DNA from: Modicisalibacter luteus DSM 23508
GTDB taxonomy: Bacteria; Pseudomonadota; Gammaproteobacteria; Pseudomonadales; Halomonadaceae
NCBI RefSeq assembly: GCF_000378505.1
Contig: NZ_KB899995.1
Coordinates: 1-64,000 of the forward strand
Direction: 5' to 3'
Length of the DNA stretch: 64,000 bases
Part shown: positions 37,409 to 46,417 of the stretch, piece by piece
Layout of the letters: the number at the start of each line of letters is the position of its first letter
Numbering within the stretch: the first letter of the stretch is position 1
The notes under the pieces: generated by a model
What the model was told of the DNA's origin: nothing
The model's input: only the letters and a program-made list of their open reading frames with translations
The model's database searches: none
Program-made: the position numbers and the translations under genes

Positions 37409-38455
37409 ATGACAGCCCCCGCCACCACGCTACGCATCCGCCGCCCCGATGACTGGCACCTGCACCTGCGCGACGGCGACCTGATGGCGACGGTGCTGCC
37501 CTACACCAGCGGGCTCTACGGCCGCGCCATCATCATGCCCAACCTGGCACCGCCAGTGACCACGGTCGCTGCGGCCCGCGACTACCGGGCACGCATTCTG
37601 GCGGCGTTGCCGGCTGGCCATGACTTCACGCCGCTGATGACCTGCTACCTCAACGAGAGCGTGACCGCGCAGGAACTCGAGACGGGTCACACTGAGGGCG
37701 TGTTTACCGCTGCCAAGCTCTACCCGGCGAATGCCACAACCAACTCCGCGCATGGCGTGCGTGACGTCAAGGCGATCTATCCGCTGTTCGAGACCATGCA
37801 GCGCCTGGGCATGCCTCTACTGATCCATGGCGAGGTGACCCACGCCGAGGTAGACATCTTCGATCGCGAGAAAGTATTCATCGACGAAGTCATGGAGCCG
37901 ATTCGTCGTCAGTTCCCCGAGCTCAAGATCGTCTTCGAGCACATTACCACCGCCGAGGCCGCCCAGTACGTGTGCGAGGGCAACGACTATCTCGCCGCGA
38001 CCATCACCCCGCAGCACCTGGCACACAACCGCAACGACATGCTGGTCGGCGGCATTCGTCCGCACCTGTACTGCCTGCCGATTCTCAAACGTGGTACCCA
38101 CCAGCAGGCGCTGCGCCAGGCCATAGCCAGCGGCAACCCACGTATCTTTCTGGGTACCGACTCGGCACCGCACGTGGTGGAAGCCAAGGAAACGAGTTGT
38201 GGCTGTGCCGGTGTCTTCAACGCGCCGTCAGCGTTGGAAGTGTATGCCAGCGTGTTCGAGGAGGAGAATGCCCTCGAGCATTTCGAGGCGTTCTGTTCGC
38301 TCAACGGCCCGCGCTTCTACGGGCTGGCGCCCAACGAGGACACCATCGAGCTGGTTCGCTCGCCGCGTCAGGTGCCAGAGATCATTGGGGATGAACATCG
38401 TCTGGTGCCGTTCCGCGCCGGCGAAACGCTGCCCTGGTCGGTCAAGACCGCGTAA
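37409..38455 (+). CDS. pyrC: Dihydroorotase, class II
   Basis: A 348-residue metalloenzyme of pyrimidine synthesis, cyclising carbamoyl aspartate to dihydroorotate. Metal ligands are visible in [11 protein letters not shown] (HxH) at the start, the carboxylated Lys in [26 protein letters not shown], and the Asp in [14 protein letters not shown]. The length matches E. coli PyrC (348). GGAG precedes the ATG at 37409. The last 14 bp overlap the 3' end of the histidine phosphatase gene on the other strand. pyrE lies about 23 kb downstream, beyond the island. Confidence 0.96.
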   Translation: MTAPATTLRIRRPDDWHLHLRDGDLMATVLPYTSGLYGRAIIMPNLAPPVTTVAAARDYRARILAALPAGHDFTPLMTCYLNESVTAQELETGHTEGVFTAAKLYPANATTNSAHGVRDVKAIYPLFETMQRLGMPLLIHGEVTHAEVDIFDREKVFIDEVMEPIRRQFPELKIVFEHITTAEAAQYVCEGNDYLAATITPQHLAHNRNDMLVGGIRPHLYCLPILKRGTHQQALRQAIASGNPRIFLGTDSAPHVVEAKETSCGCAGVFNAPSALEVYASVFEEENALEHFEAFCSLNGPRFYGLAPNEDTIELVRSPRQVPEIIGDEHRLVPFRAGETLPWSVKTA

Positions 38456-39026
38456 GGCGCGGCAGGTGCGCGATATCCGATAACGAGAGCGGGCGCATTT
38501 CCCACTGTGCCCGTGTCTCGGGCGCGACCCATAGCGGTTGTGCATTGGCCGTGCGCGGCCCCTCCGGCGAGCCGCAGGCCACGAATCGAATCACCCGGAT
38601 CAGCCCCGAATGCCCCACCACCAGCGGAGGTGTCGCTTCGCTCTCCAGAATCGTATTGAGAGTGACGACAATGCGCGCGGCAAATGTCTCCCAGGATTCA
38701 CCCTCCTCGGGTTCGAGCAGGTAAGGCATTGGACGAGGGGCGGGCTGGCCTTCGAAATGACCCCAGTGGCGCTCCTTCAACCCCTCGATCAACTGGTGAG
38801 GATGGCGTCCGGTAGCCAGTTCGGCGGTACGTCGGGCGCGTTCGAGCGGACTGCTTACGATTAGCGGCCAGTCGATTTCGCCGAGCAGCGCAAAGGCCCG
38901 GCGTGCCTCGTCCTCGCCCTGAGGCGTCAGCGGCACATCCTGGCTGCCGGCGATACGCCCTTCGCGATTCCAGACACTTTGGCCGTGGCGCAGGAAGACG
39001 AAGGGGCGGCGAATGAGTTCGGGCAT
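38442..39026 (-). CDS. Histidine phosphatase family protein
   Basis: A 194-residue enzyme of the phosphoglycerate mutase-like histidine phosphatase family. The catalytic motif [16 protein letters not shown] is near the start, [14 protein letters not shown] follows and the second catalytic His lies in [13 protein letters not shown]. It may hydrolyse a small phosphorylated metabolite; the substrate is unknown. The ATG at 39026 is proposed; a TTG four codons upstream is possible. It converges with pyrC and the two stops overlap by 14 bp. Confidence 0.85.
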   Translation of the reverse strand: MPELIRRPFVFLRHGQSVWNREGRIAGSQDVPLTPQGEDEARRAFALLGEIDWPLIVSSPLERARRTAELATGRHPHQLIEGLKERHWGHFEGQPAPRPMPYLLEPEEGESWETFAARIVVTLNTILESEATPPLVVGHSGLIRVIRFVACGSPEGPRTANAQPLWVAPETRAQWEMRPLSLSDIAHLPRLTRS

Positions 39027-39208
39027 GAGGATTTTCAATCACGCGATAGGTAGAAGTTCTTTTATACTTTCGTCTTATTCTGAGAGTATCTTCGCTTTTT
39101 CCGGCATGCAACGCTGCCACTCGGGCACGAACGCCTGCCGGGTCATCGTTTCGCGTCGTCGGCCCAACGGCCGACCGCATCTGAGCATTCTACGTAAGGG
39201 TCGATTTC

Positions 39209-40420
39209 ATGAACGCTGTCACTCGCGCGATGCGTGACGCTGCTGCTGCCCATCCCCGCCTGGCCGAGCTGGCCCTGGCCCTGGGTGCCTTCGGTATCGG
39301 AACCGGCGAGTTCGTGATCATGGGACTCATGAGCCGTGTCGCCAATGACCTGCATGTGGCGGTGCCCGACGTCGGCTATGCGATCAGCAGCTATGCGCTG
39401 GGCGTGGTCGTAGGGGCACCGATCATTTCTGCATTGGCTGCGCGCGTGCCTAAGCGGGCGCTGCTGATCGGTCTGATGCTGATGTTTGCTATTGGCAACC
39501 TGGCCAGTGCCTTCGCGCCGGGATTCTGGTCCTTCGTGGCGCTGCGCTTCATCGCCGGGCTACCGCATGGCGCCTATCTGGGCGTGGCGGCACTGGTTGC
39601 CGCGGCGGCGGTACCCATCGAGCAGCGCGCCCGGGCCGTGAGCCGGGTCATCCTGGGGCTTACCGTGGCGATTCTGGCCGGTGCGCCCCTGGCCACCTGG
39701 GCGGGTAACCTGCTCGGCTGGGAGATCGCCTTCGCCGGGGTGGGTATCATCGCCTTGGTAACGGCGTTGCTGATTCTGCTATGGGTGCCCTCGCAGCCTG
39801 GCGATGCCCAGGCCAGCCCCAAGCGTGAGCTGACCGCAATGATCAAGCAACGCGTGCTGTTCACCCTGGGGGTGGCCTGCATTGGCTTCGGTGGCATGTT
39901 CGCCGTGTTTAGTTACGTGGTACCCACGCTCACCGAGCAGGCCGGCATGCAGGAATCGCTGGGGCCGCTGGTGCTGGCGGTCTTCGGTATCGGCACTATC
40001 ATCGGCAACCTGGTCGGGGCGCGGGCTGCCGACAAAAACCTGCTGCGTGCGATTCCGGTGATCCTCATCTGGTGCGTCATCGTCCAGGGCGGGTTCTATT
40101 TCGCTGCCAACTCGGTGTGGCTGGGTATACTGTTCGTGGGGTTGGTGGGGACTGGCATGGCCCTCGGTCCGGCCCTGCAGACGCGCCTGATGGACGTGGC
40201 GGAAGATGCCCAGACCATGGCCGCGTCGCTCAACCATGCGGCGTTCAACTGCGCCAATGCGCTCGGCGCCTGGCTGGCCGGCGTCACGATCAAGCTCGGT
40301 TTCGCTTGGTCGACCACCGGCCTGGTAGGGGCAGTACTCGCCGTGGGTGGCCTGCTGATCTTCCTGATAGGGCTGCGTATCGAGCGGGCCAAGGCTGTGG
40401 CGTCGCCTGAAGGCGCCTAA
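39209..40420 (+). CDS. Major facilitator superfamily transporter (DHA1-like)
   Basis: A 403-residue, 12-helix transporter. It starts with ELALALGAFGIGTGEFVIMGLMSRVANDLHV, typical of the AraJ/YdhP/NepI branch of drug:H+ antiporters. The A-motif region is APIISALAARVPKRALLIGLML. The two halves are joined by a short cytosolic loop around PSQPGDAQASPKRE. GTAAGGG-like purines precede the ATG. It ends 2 bp before the stop of the convergent inositol monophosphatase gene. The substrate is not evident. Confidence 0.85.
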   Translation: MNAVTRAMRDAAAAHPRLAELALALGAFGIGTGEFVIMGLMSRVANDLHVAVPDVGYAISSYALGVVVGAPIISALAARVPKRALLIGLMLMFAIGNLASAFAPGFWSFVALRFIAGLPHGAYLGVAALVAAAAVPIEQRARAVSRVILGLTVAILAGAPLATWAGNLLGWEIAFAGVGIIALVTALLILLWVPSQPGDAQASPKRELTAMIKQRVLFTLGVACIGFGGMFAVFSYVVPTLTEQAGMQESLGPLVLAVFGIGTIIGNLVGARAADKNLLRAIPVILIWCVIVQGGFYFAANSVWLGILFVGLVGTGMALGPALQTRLMDVAEDAQTMAASLNHAAFNCANALGAWLAGVTIKLGFAWSTTGLVGAVLAVGGLLIFLIGLRIERAKAVASPEGA

Positions 40421-40421
40421 G

Positions 40422-41255
40422 TCACTCTGCCATGAACGTGAAACGCTCGCGCAACTGTTCCCAGGTTTCACGGCTATTGGCCAGCAGTAACCGACCCTGA
40501 TGAATCGTCGGTTTGTATGGCCGTCCATCGAGCAGCGCCGAATAGCCGCCGGCTTCCTGATGCACGAGCACGCCGGCGGCATGGTCCCATGGCATCAGGG
40601 CGCCGATCAGGCTGAAGTCCCCGAAGCCACTGGCCAGGGTACGATACTCGTGACAGGCGCAGCCGATGCTCATCATGCGACTGAAATCGGGAAACGTCGC
40701 CGCCAGCCGGTACTGCAAATCCTTCGGGAACAGGCGCAGTGACGTGAAACCGGTCATTTCTTCCAGGCTTTCCTTGGCCGAAACCGCCACTCGTCGCTCG
40801 GTGCCGTCCGGGCGTATATAGAATGCGCCCTGGCCACGGTGGGCCATGATCCAGTCATCCATCACTGGATCGTAGAGTAGGCCGAATACCGTCTCGCCCC
40901 GGCTGGCCACGGCCAGAATCACGCCGAACTGGGTCAGGTTCCTGGCAAAATTCCACGTTCCATCGATAGGATCGATGATTACCGCCATCTCGGCTTCGGC
41001 GATATGTTCGAGTATTGCCGCGTCGGCGGAGGTCGCCTCTTCACCGACGATTGTCGCCTCGGGAAAACGCTCGGCGACTTCACGCTGGATGAAGGCTTCA
41101 GCGCGCTGGTCGGCGATGGTCACCAAGTCCTCTGGCGATGTCTTGGTCTGGATCGACTCTGGGTCCAGGTTGCGAAAACGCGGCAGGATCTCCGCCTTGG
41201 CGGCGCGGCGGACGATGTCGATGAGCTCGGCGGTGGTGGCTGAATCTATGGTCAT
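40422..41255 (-). CDS. Inositol monophosphatase family protein
   Basis: A 277-residue metal-dependent phosphatase. Family motifs are VGEEATS (metal-binding Glu), DPIDGTWNFARNL (the DPxDGT signature), and WDHAAGVLVHQEAGG near the C-terminus. The enzyme could act on inositol phosphate, histidinol phosphate or a nucleotide-type substrate; the sequence does not decide. GGGAGAG lies 7 nt before the ATG at 41255, so the longer frame is rejected. It follows a YbfB-type MFS gene on the same strand. Confidence 0.88.
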   Translation of the reverse strand: MTIDSATTAELIDIVRRAAKAEILPRFRNLDPESIQTKTSPEDLVTIADQRAEAFIQREVAERFPEATIVGEEATSADAAILEHIAEAEMAVIIDPIDGTWNFARNLTQFGVILAVASRGETVFGLLYDPVMDDWIMAHRGQGAFYIRPDGTERRVAVSAKESLEEMTGFTSLRLFPKDLQYRLAATFPDFSRMMSIGCACHEYRTLASGFGDFSLIGALMPWDHAAGVLVHQEAGGYSALLDGRPYKPTIHQGRLLLANSRETWEQLRERFTFMAE

Positions 41256-41331
41256 GGTGTCTCTCCCTGACAGTGGCATGCCCCAATCAGCATAACGGTA
41301 ATGGCGTCGTCGGGGTAATCGGGCCAAGCGT

Positions 41332-42534
41332 TCAAGCCGCTCCAGGCGGAGGCGGCGTTATCTGTCTCAGGGCCAGCAGTAGCCCCATCCCGACGACCAT
41401 CACCACAGTCGTAATTAGCAGAGCCCCATGATAGCTACCGGTAAAGGCAACGATATAGCCGGTCATGGCCGGCGCCACCACTTGCGCAACGCCGTAGCTC
41501 AGTGTCAGGCGCGACATGGCGCGGGCCGGGTTGTTAGGGTAGCGGCTACCGATCAACGTCAGCGTCAGGCTGACGACACCTACGAAGGTGCCGCCAAAGA
41601 GCACGGCGCTAAGCAGGTTGATCAGGGTGTCGTTGCTTACCACCGGCAACACGAACGACACCGTCTGCAGTCCATAGGCAACCAGCAGCGCCATGATGGG
41701 GCCAAATGCTCTGGCTACCCGGTCCCAGAGGAAGCTGGATGGTACGGCAGCCAGCCCGACGATCACCCATACCCAGCTGCCTTCGCCAGCCAGTAAGGGC
41801 AGGTTTTCGAGGATGGCGACAATGAAGGTGGCCCCGACGACATAGCCGAACCCGCCGCAGAAATAGGCAGCAATCATCAACGCCAGCCAGCGCCTTGATG
41901 GCCCTTGAGACGCCTTGGCGGTGTTCTTGGCGGAGATGGGCGGTGGCGCAGGGAGCCAGCGCCACGCCGGCACGAAGAACACGAGGCCCAGCAGGCCCAG
42001 CCCGATCCATTGCTCGGCCCAGTTCGTCCACTCGACCATGCTCGCCAACGCCAGGCCGGACACCACGACGCCCAATCCCAGACCGGTGAAATGAAGGCCC
42101 AGTTCTTGCCGGTGATGGTGGCGAGTCAGCCAATTGAGCACCAGTCCCGAGGCCAGCAACAACCCGGCGATGCTGGAGACCCCCGCCACGAAACGCAGGA
42201 TGGCCCAGAGCACCACATTGTCGGTCAGCCCCATGCCCAGTGTGGTAACCACTCCCAACACCAGACACATGCGATAGAGCGTGAACTTGACCGACAGCCG
42301 GCCAATGCAGGACGCCAGCAGCGCGCCGCTCATGTAGCCCAGGTAATTGATTGTCGCCAGCCAGCCCCCGGCAACATCGGACAGCCCGGCGCCGTCGCGC
42401 ATGATAGGCAGCATGGGAGTGTAGGCGAAACGGGCCAGCCCGACCGTCAGGATAAGTGCACTGATCCCGGCAAGAATGACCTTGTAACGTGCCAGGTTGG
42501 ATGTGGTGGGGAGGGGCGACTCCGTAACTGCCAT
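41332..42534 (-). CDS. YbfB/YjiJ family MFS transporter
   Basis: A 400-residue, 12-helix transporter of the YbfB/YjiJ MFS branch. The first helix has ILAGISALILTVGLARFAYTPMLPIMRDGAGLS, the hallmark of that branch, followed by GWLATINYLGYMSGALLAS. A central loop (about residues 198-215) splits the halves. The function of this family is not settled. It starts 86 bp from the end of the GST gene and the inositol monophosphatase gene follows 77 bp downstream. Confidence 0.85.
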   Translation of the reverse strand: MAVTESPLPTTSNLARYKVILAGISALILTVGLARFAYTPMLPIMRDGAGLSDVAGGWLATINYLGYMSGALLASCIGRLSVKFTLYRMCLVLGVVTTLGMGLTDNVVLWAILRFVAGVSSIAGLLLASGLVLNWLTRHHHRQELGLHFTGLGLGVVVSGLALASMVEWTNWAEQWIGLGLLGLVFFVPAWRWLPAPPPISAKNTAKASQGPSRRWLALMIAAYFCGGFGYVVGATFIVAILENLPLLAGEGSWVWVIVGLAAVPSSFLWDRVARAFGPIMALLVAYGLQTVSFVLPVVSNDTLINLLSAVLFGGTFVGVVSLTLTLIGSRYPNNPARAMSRLTLSYGVAQVVAPAMTGYIVAFTGSYHGALLITTVVMVVGMGLLLALRQITPPPPGAA

Positions 42535-42619
42535 AAGGGCCTCGGTGAGTTGGATGCTTCGAGAGCTTAGCCGGTATAGAGTCGCTTAGCGCCACACTTG
42601 GCGATATTGATCTTTGATC

Positions 42620-43372
42620 TCACCCAAACGCTTCATCCAGCGCCAGATACGCCCCGCTCTGCTCTCGGATCTCCTGCCCCAACGTATCGACCTCCTTTGA
42701 CACGTCCCGGAAATGGACCCGCTCGGCCATGCTCTCCAGCCACTGGTTGACTAGCGGATAGCGCCCAAACCGGTAACCCGCTGCCTTGATCTGATGGAGC
42801 TCGCAGCTCATGGCGAGGTCGGCCAGCGTGGGGTGTTCGTCGCCTAGTGCTGTCGGCGGGTGCGCGTCGTGCTGCTGGCGCTCCAAATGCGCTTCAAGGG
42901 TGGCAAGCCCCTGGTTCAGCCCCGCCTGTAAAGACGTAATCAAGGTGCTCTGAATCTCACGCTTGAGCATCGGCAGGGTCAGGTGCAGGTTCATGATGTG
43001 GTGAAACATGTCGAAGCGGCGCAGGTTGCCCTGATACCAGGCCAGCCACTGATCGATCTGTGCCGCACGCGCCGCGTCCTGATCGCCTGGGTACCACCGC
43101 TGTGCGGCCTCTTGATCCGGGGCCGTGCGGCAGAGATACATCATGATGGCCTGGCTTTCGCCGAGTACGAGCCCTTTCCCATCGTCCCCCTGTGTTACCT
43201 CCAGCGCTGGCACGGTCTGGAATGCATTGATCTGCGCATACCAGGACATGCGTGTCTCTCCACCGGCAAAGTCGATTTCGTGGAAGCCGTAATCGATTGA
43301 TAACTCACGCAGTGTTATTTCGACTGCCCGGCAGGGCTGGGAGAGGCGATGGGCGTAGAGGGTGATGGCCAT
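42620..43372 (-). CDS. Glutathione S-transferase family protein
   Basis: A 250-residue protein with an N-terminal thioredoxin-like fold (residues 1-85) and C-terminal helical domain. The segment YAHRLSQPCRAVEITLREL resembles theta-class GSTs, with Ser as the likely thiol-activating residue. The cis-Pro loop VPALEV and the ES pair (GESQAIMMYLC), which contact glutathione, are present. The C-terminal domain has the N-capping HPTLADLAMSCEL. In the ancestral chromosome it would have been next to yicC; the island now separates them. Confidence 0.85.
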   Translation of the reverse strand: MAITLYAHRLSQPCRAVEITLRELSIDYGFHEIDFAGGETRMSWYAQINAFQTVPALEVTQGDDGKGLVLGESQAIMMYLCRTAPDQEAAQRWYPGDQDAARAAQIDQWLAWYQGNLRRFDMFHHIMNLHLTLPMLKREIQSTLITSLQAGLNQGLATLEAHLERQQHDAHPPTALGDEHPTLADLAMSCELHQIKAAGYRFGRYPLVNQWLESMAERVHFRDVSKEVDTLGQEIREQSGAYLALDEAFG

Positions 43373-43619
43373 GAGCGCTTCCTACGGTCTGTCTGAAAAT
43401 GTCTGCGCTTGATCACATTGTTAACAACCCGCTCAAGATGCGCATTTACACCATGTAGATTCCGTTCTTTCACCGATTTTGCCTTGTCTGGGCTTCGCTC
43501 GCCGATGCTTAGACAAGCCCTAAGCTGACATCAAAGGCCATTGGTGAAGGGGCAGCTTTCAGCGTAGCGCATGAGAGGAAAGGGTCGGGGTGCGTGACGG
43601 GCATCCCGAAGGAGAGTAT
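43373..43619. other. Non-coding chromosomal flank left of the island
   Basis: No gene is visible. This stretch lies between the GST start and the left island border and must have been the original sequence downstream of yicC. It holds a 7-bp inverted pair CTTGTCT/AGACAAG around 43486-43520 that could be a terminator remnant. Confidence 0.5.
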
Positions 43620-43640
43620 TCACTCAATATTCTGGATCTG
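43620..43640 (-). repeat. Left attachment site: duplicated yicC 3' end
   Basis: Bases 43627-43640 repeat 58616-58629 exactly (14 bp); over 21 bp, 18 agree. Read on the minus strand it encodes the codons for QIQNIE and a TGA stop, the same end as the intact yicC, with only synonymous changes. Similarity stops at 43641. This is the displaced original yicC tail left by site-specific integration. Confidence 0.9.
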
Positions 43641-43722
43641 AATAAGCAATAAAAATGATAAATCCCTGCAGCACAGGGGGTGGAGCTGTTTAGGTCGCCG
43701 ATGTAAACCTCAACCCGCCAAG

Positions 43723-43734
43723 CTACCCACCACA
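43723..43734. repeat. Putative integrase arm site, left
   Basis: CTACCCACCACA here recurs at 58483-58494 near the other island end, with an inverted 11-bp copy at 58431-58441. It is 83 bp from the left core site. Positions on both flanks of the core sites fit arm-type binding sites of a P4-type integrase. Confidence 0.5.
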
Positions 43735-43886
43735 TTGCTGGCATACAGTATTAACCTAACTGCAAGCAGGATATAAAAGGGCTCGGCACAACGCACACGG
43801 AGGATGCTTTCAGGTGAGACCTGTTGCGGCGCAGCTATATACGCTATAGCTTCCCTCGGACTACGATTCAGATAGGGCTTCTACTC

Positions 43887-44396
43887 ATGAAAAAGTCTCG
43901 TGCTGGCCGAATCCTTGAGCGTTATGAGGCTCTCTCTGCCAAACGTGAAGGGCAGGCTGCCGAACGAGAGGGCTGGGATACCGCATCTGAGGAATCGAGC
44001 ACCCGTATTGGGAAACTGCTTCAGCATCTCAACAGTGATGATCTTGAGAGAACCTCAGCAGGTCGCTCAGGCTGGGAAGGTAAATTTCATGTGATCGATC
44101 AGACAGAAGCTGAGCGGTTCAGGCAGCAGCAAGTCCAGCCGGCCAACGAAGCTCGCAGGAATAAGAAGCAGGCAAGAATTGATGCGATCAAGCAGGCCGT
44201 GATGCACTTTTGGACGGAAAAGCCTGCGATCAGAGCTGCATCGCCCCGTGAGGCGAGGTCTATGCTGGTTCGTTTCTGTCAGATGGCTGGCGTCGAGTTC
44301 TCGATAAACGCTAATCGAGACATGTCCGAGGCGACACAAGAACTTGCGGCAGAAGGGATCTTGCCGCGTTCATTTGGAAAACCCCGGCAGAAGTGA
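43887..44396 (+). CDS. Hypothetical protein of the island
   Basis: A 169-residue, hydrophilic protein with no signal peptide or membrane segment. The first half is rich in Arg/Glu and probably helical (RILERYEALSAKREGQAAEREG). The second half has a compact segment AVMHFWTEKPAIRAASPREARSMLVRF and ends with Pro/Arg/Lys. The ATG at 43887 has AGGG about 9 nt upstream; a TTG at 43824 would extend it by 21 residues. It is the first gene inside the left border, in line with AlpA-like and IstA-like genes. I do not recognise the family. Confidence 0.6.
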   Translation: MKKSRAGRILERYEALSAKREGQAAEREGWDTASEESSTRIGKLLQHLNSDDLERTSAGRSGWEGKFHVIDQTEAERFRQQQVQPANEARRNKKQARIDAIKQAVMHFWTEKPAIRAASPREARSMLVRFCQMAGVEFSINANRDMSEATQELAAEGILPRSFGKPRQK

Positions 44397-44458
44397 TACC
44401 TAACGACGTCGTGTATTACATTTCGTCGATCTGTACCCCTTTATAGTCAAGACACGAA

Positions 44459-44740
44459 ATGATGTCTGGGAGACTTGTGAATCCCGGAGACATCGTAGTG
44501 TCGTCATCTACCCCCCTATTCTGCCAGCCTATCCCATTGGATCGCGGCATTCGTGAGCGCGAGTGTTACGAGCTGACAGGCATTTCTCGCTCGTACCGTT
44601 GGCGTCTTGAGCAAGAAGGACGCTTCCCTCGCCGCCGGCGCACCGGTCTGCGCTGCCATTACTGGCTCCTCAGCGAGCTAATGGAGTGGCTCAAAGACCC
44701 AGAGGCCTTTGCGACAGGCGCGAGCCAGAGGGCGAGCTGA
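44459..44740 (+). CDS. AlpA-family helix-turn-helix regulator
   Basis: A 93-residue small DNA-binding protein like AlpA of cryptic prophages and P4-like satellites. The HTH part is CYELTGISRSYRWRLEQEGRFPRRRRTG, followed by HYWLLSELMEWLKDPE, the usual strand-helix end (W...SE...WL). AlpA-type proteins turn on integrase or excision genes. The double ATG at 44459-44462 has no good ribosome-binding site, so the true start could be later. It lies 42 bp before the IstA-like gene. Confidence 0.75.
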   Translation: MMSGRLVNPGDIVVSSSTPLFCQPIPLDRGIRERECYELTGISRSYRWRLEQEGRFPRRRRTGLRCHYWLLSELMEWLKDPEAFATGASQRAS

Positions 44741-44781
44741 TGTGTGGCCCCATCGCCAAGGCGAGGTGAGGGATCATACGT

Positions 44782-46173
44782 ATGCCCAAGCAGCGATTAT
44801 CTTCTGCCGATATTCGTAACGTGATCGAGCTGCGACATAGTGGCGGCTCCCTCTCCTGCCGTCGAATAGCCCAGCAGGTGGGGGTAGGTCCGTCCAGTGC
44901 GCACAAGGTACTGAAATCTGCGTACGGACCTTTCCTTGAAGCGATTCAGGCTGGCAGCGAAGTGACTGATGCCATGCTATTGCAGTGGGTTTATCCCAAC
45001 CCTTCCCATACCAAGCATACGGACTGGGCCCGAGTACACTATCAGCTCCAGAGCGGCATGACCCGCAAGTTCTGCTTCGAGCAATTGCGCAGTGAGGAAA
45101 AGGCTTTTTTCGGCTACTCGCGGTTTTGCGAGTTGTACAACGAATGGTTATCCGCACAGCCTGCTTCGTCATCGGTCCACTGCATGCCAGCCCATACCTG
45201 CATTGTGTCGGTCATCGAGTGTACGGTAGCAGATCGACGCTCCCCAAGAATGAGTTTGTTTGTGGGGCTGCTCCCAGCATCGAACTACTTATATCTCGAC
45301 GCCTATGTGCCTAATGGCAGTCCATTTGAATTGTTCGACTGCATGGCACGCCTGTTTGCACATGTCGGTGGAGTGCCGCAACAGGTGGTAATACCCCCGA
45401 TTAAAGGTATTGAGGACTATCGGCTGCTGGAACGTACTCTTGGCACGAGTGTGACCGTGAGCGTGCCTAGAAAACAGTGGAGCGGGCCGGGTAGTGACCT
45501 TGCTTCGAGTGCGTTTAACTGGGTAGCTAGTCAGCTTGCTGCGTATCGAAAATCTCAGCTCGCTTTGATGAAAGTGAAGCTTCAAGTACTAGCAGCAGAG
45601 TGGAATAGCTCAGGGCTTGACTACTATCCGGCTGAACCAATTCAGCGAGCATTGGAAAGAGTCGAACGCTGCAGGCTTAACGCCCTTATCAAGACTTCCG
45701 ATGCCTTCACGCATCGGAAGTCAGTAAAGGTCGGGCTCAGCAGTCACGTCAAGTACGGCATGGTGTTTTATTCGGTGCCATACGCACTTGTCGGTCAAGC
45801 TGTCGAGGTTGAAGCCTCAGCAGACCGTGTGCGGGTCTATAACGGACAGCGTCTGGTTGCAGACCATCCAAGACAGGCAAGCACATATTACCAGACGAAG
45901 CCTGCTCATATGAGGACGCGTGGTGCTCAGGTTGCCCGAGAGCGGTCACGAGATCGCTTCATGAGCTGGGCAATTAGAATCGGGCGTAACACCACCAAGT
46001 GGGTTCGGACAAGGATGGATCAGGCTGAGTACCCTGAGCATGCTTATGAGAGCTGTCGCCGGCTACTCAGTTTGGCCAATATCCATGGCCCTAAGAGGCT
46101 GGAGCGTGCCTGTGGGAGGCGGGGTGTCCGAACGATGGATGATATCAGGAAGATACTTAGTAGAGCTGACTAG
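44782..46173 (+). CDS. IS21 IstA-like protein lacking the DDE catalytic residues
   Basis: A 463-residue protein with the architecture of IS21-family transposase IstA: an N-terminal HTH (CRRIAQQVGVGPSSAHKVL), the segment FFGYSRFCELYNEWL, an RNase H-like core and a C-terminal beta domain (YSVPYALVGQAVEV). In active IstA the core reads about FVDYAG, VPDNLKS and KAKAEV. The matching places here are IVSVI, VIPPIKG and GSDLASS, so all three acidic residues seem replaced. The reading frame is otherwise intact and ends with the usual GPKRLERACGRRG region. No istB gene follows and no terminal inverted repeats were seen. It may be a repurposed DNA-binding protein. Confidence 0.72.
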   Translation: MPKQRLSSADIRNVIELRHSGGSLSCRRIAQQVGVGPSSAHKVLKSAYGPFLEAIQAGSEVTDAMLLQWVYPNPSHTKHTDWARVHYQLQSGMTRKFCFEQLRSEEKAFFGYSRFCELYNEWLSAQPASSSVHCMPAHTCIVSVIECTVADRRSPRMSLFVGLLPASNYLYLDAYVPNGSPFELFDCMARLFAHVGGVPQQVVIPPIKGIEDYRLLERTLGTSVTVSVPRKQWSGPGSDLASSAFNWVASQLAAYRKSQLALMKVKLQVLAAEWNSSGLDYYPAEPIQRALERVERCRLNALIKTSDAFTHRKSVKVGLSSHVKYGMVFYSVPYALVGQAVEVEASADRVRVYNGQRLVADHPRQASTYYQTKPAHMRTRGAQVARERSRDRFMSWAIRIGRNTTKWVRTRMDQAEYPEHAYESCRRLLSLANIHGPKRLERACGRRGVRTMDDIRKILSRAD

Positions 46174-46417
46174 CGTACAGCAAGGGTGCCTTTAGTTGTA
46201 GGGCGCCTGTTCGCAATGGCTGGAATCAGCCTAGGTCTTCATGGAGTGCAAATGGGCTGTCTCCCGAAATTGTACCCTGAAAAGATGTATGAACGGCGTT
46301 GAAACTAACTCCGGCACAGCTGAGTTGTAATGAGGCAAAAGCCGTGTCCACTAGGTTTTTAATAGTGTCCACAGGAAGCCGGGCCGATGCTGGAAACAAC
46401 TAGAATTGCGAGAGGCG

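Noticed and set aside
43373-43619. tRNA gene as integration site
   Set aside because: No tRNA fold or CCA-type end was found at either border; the duplicated sequence is the yicC end.
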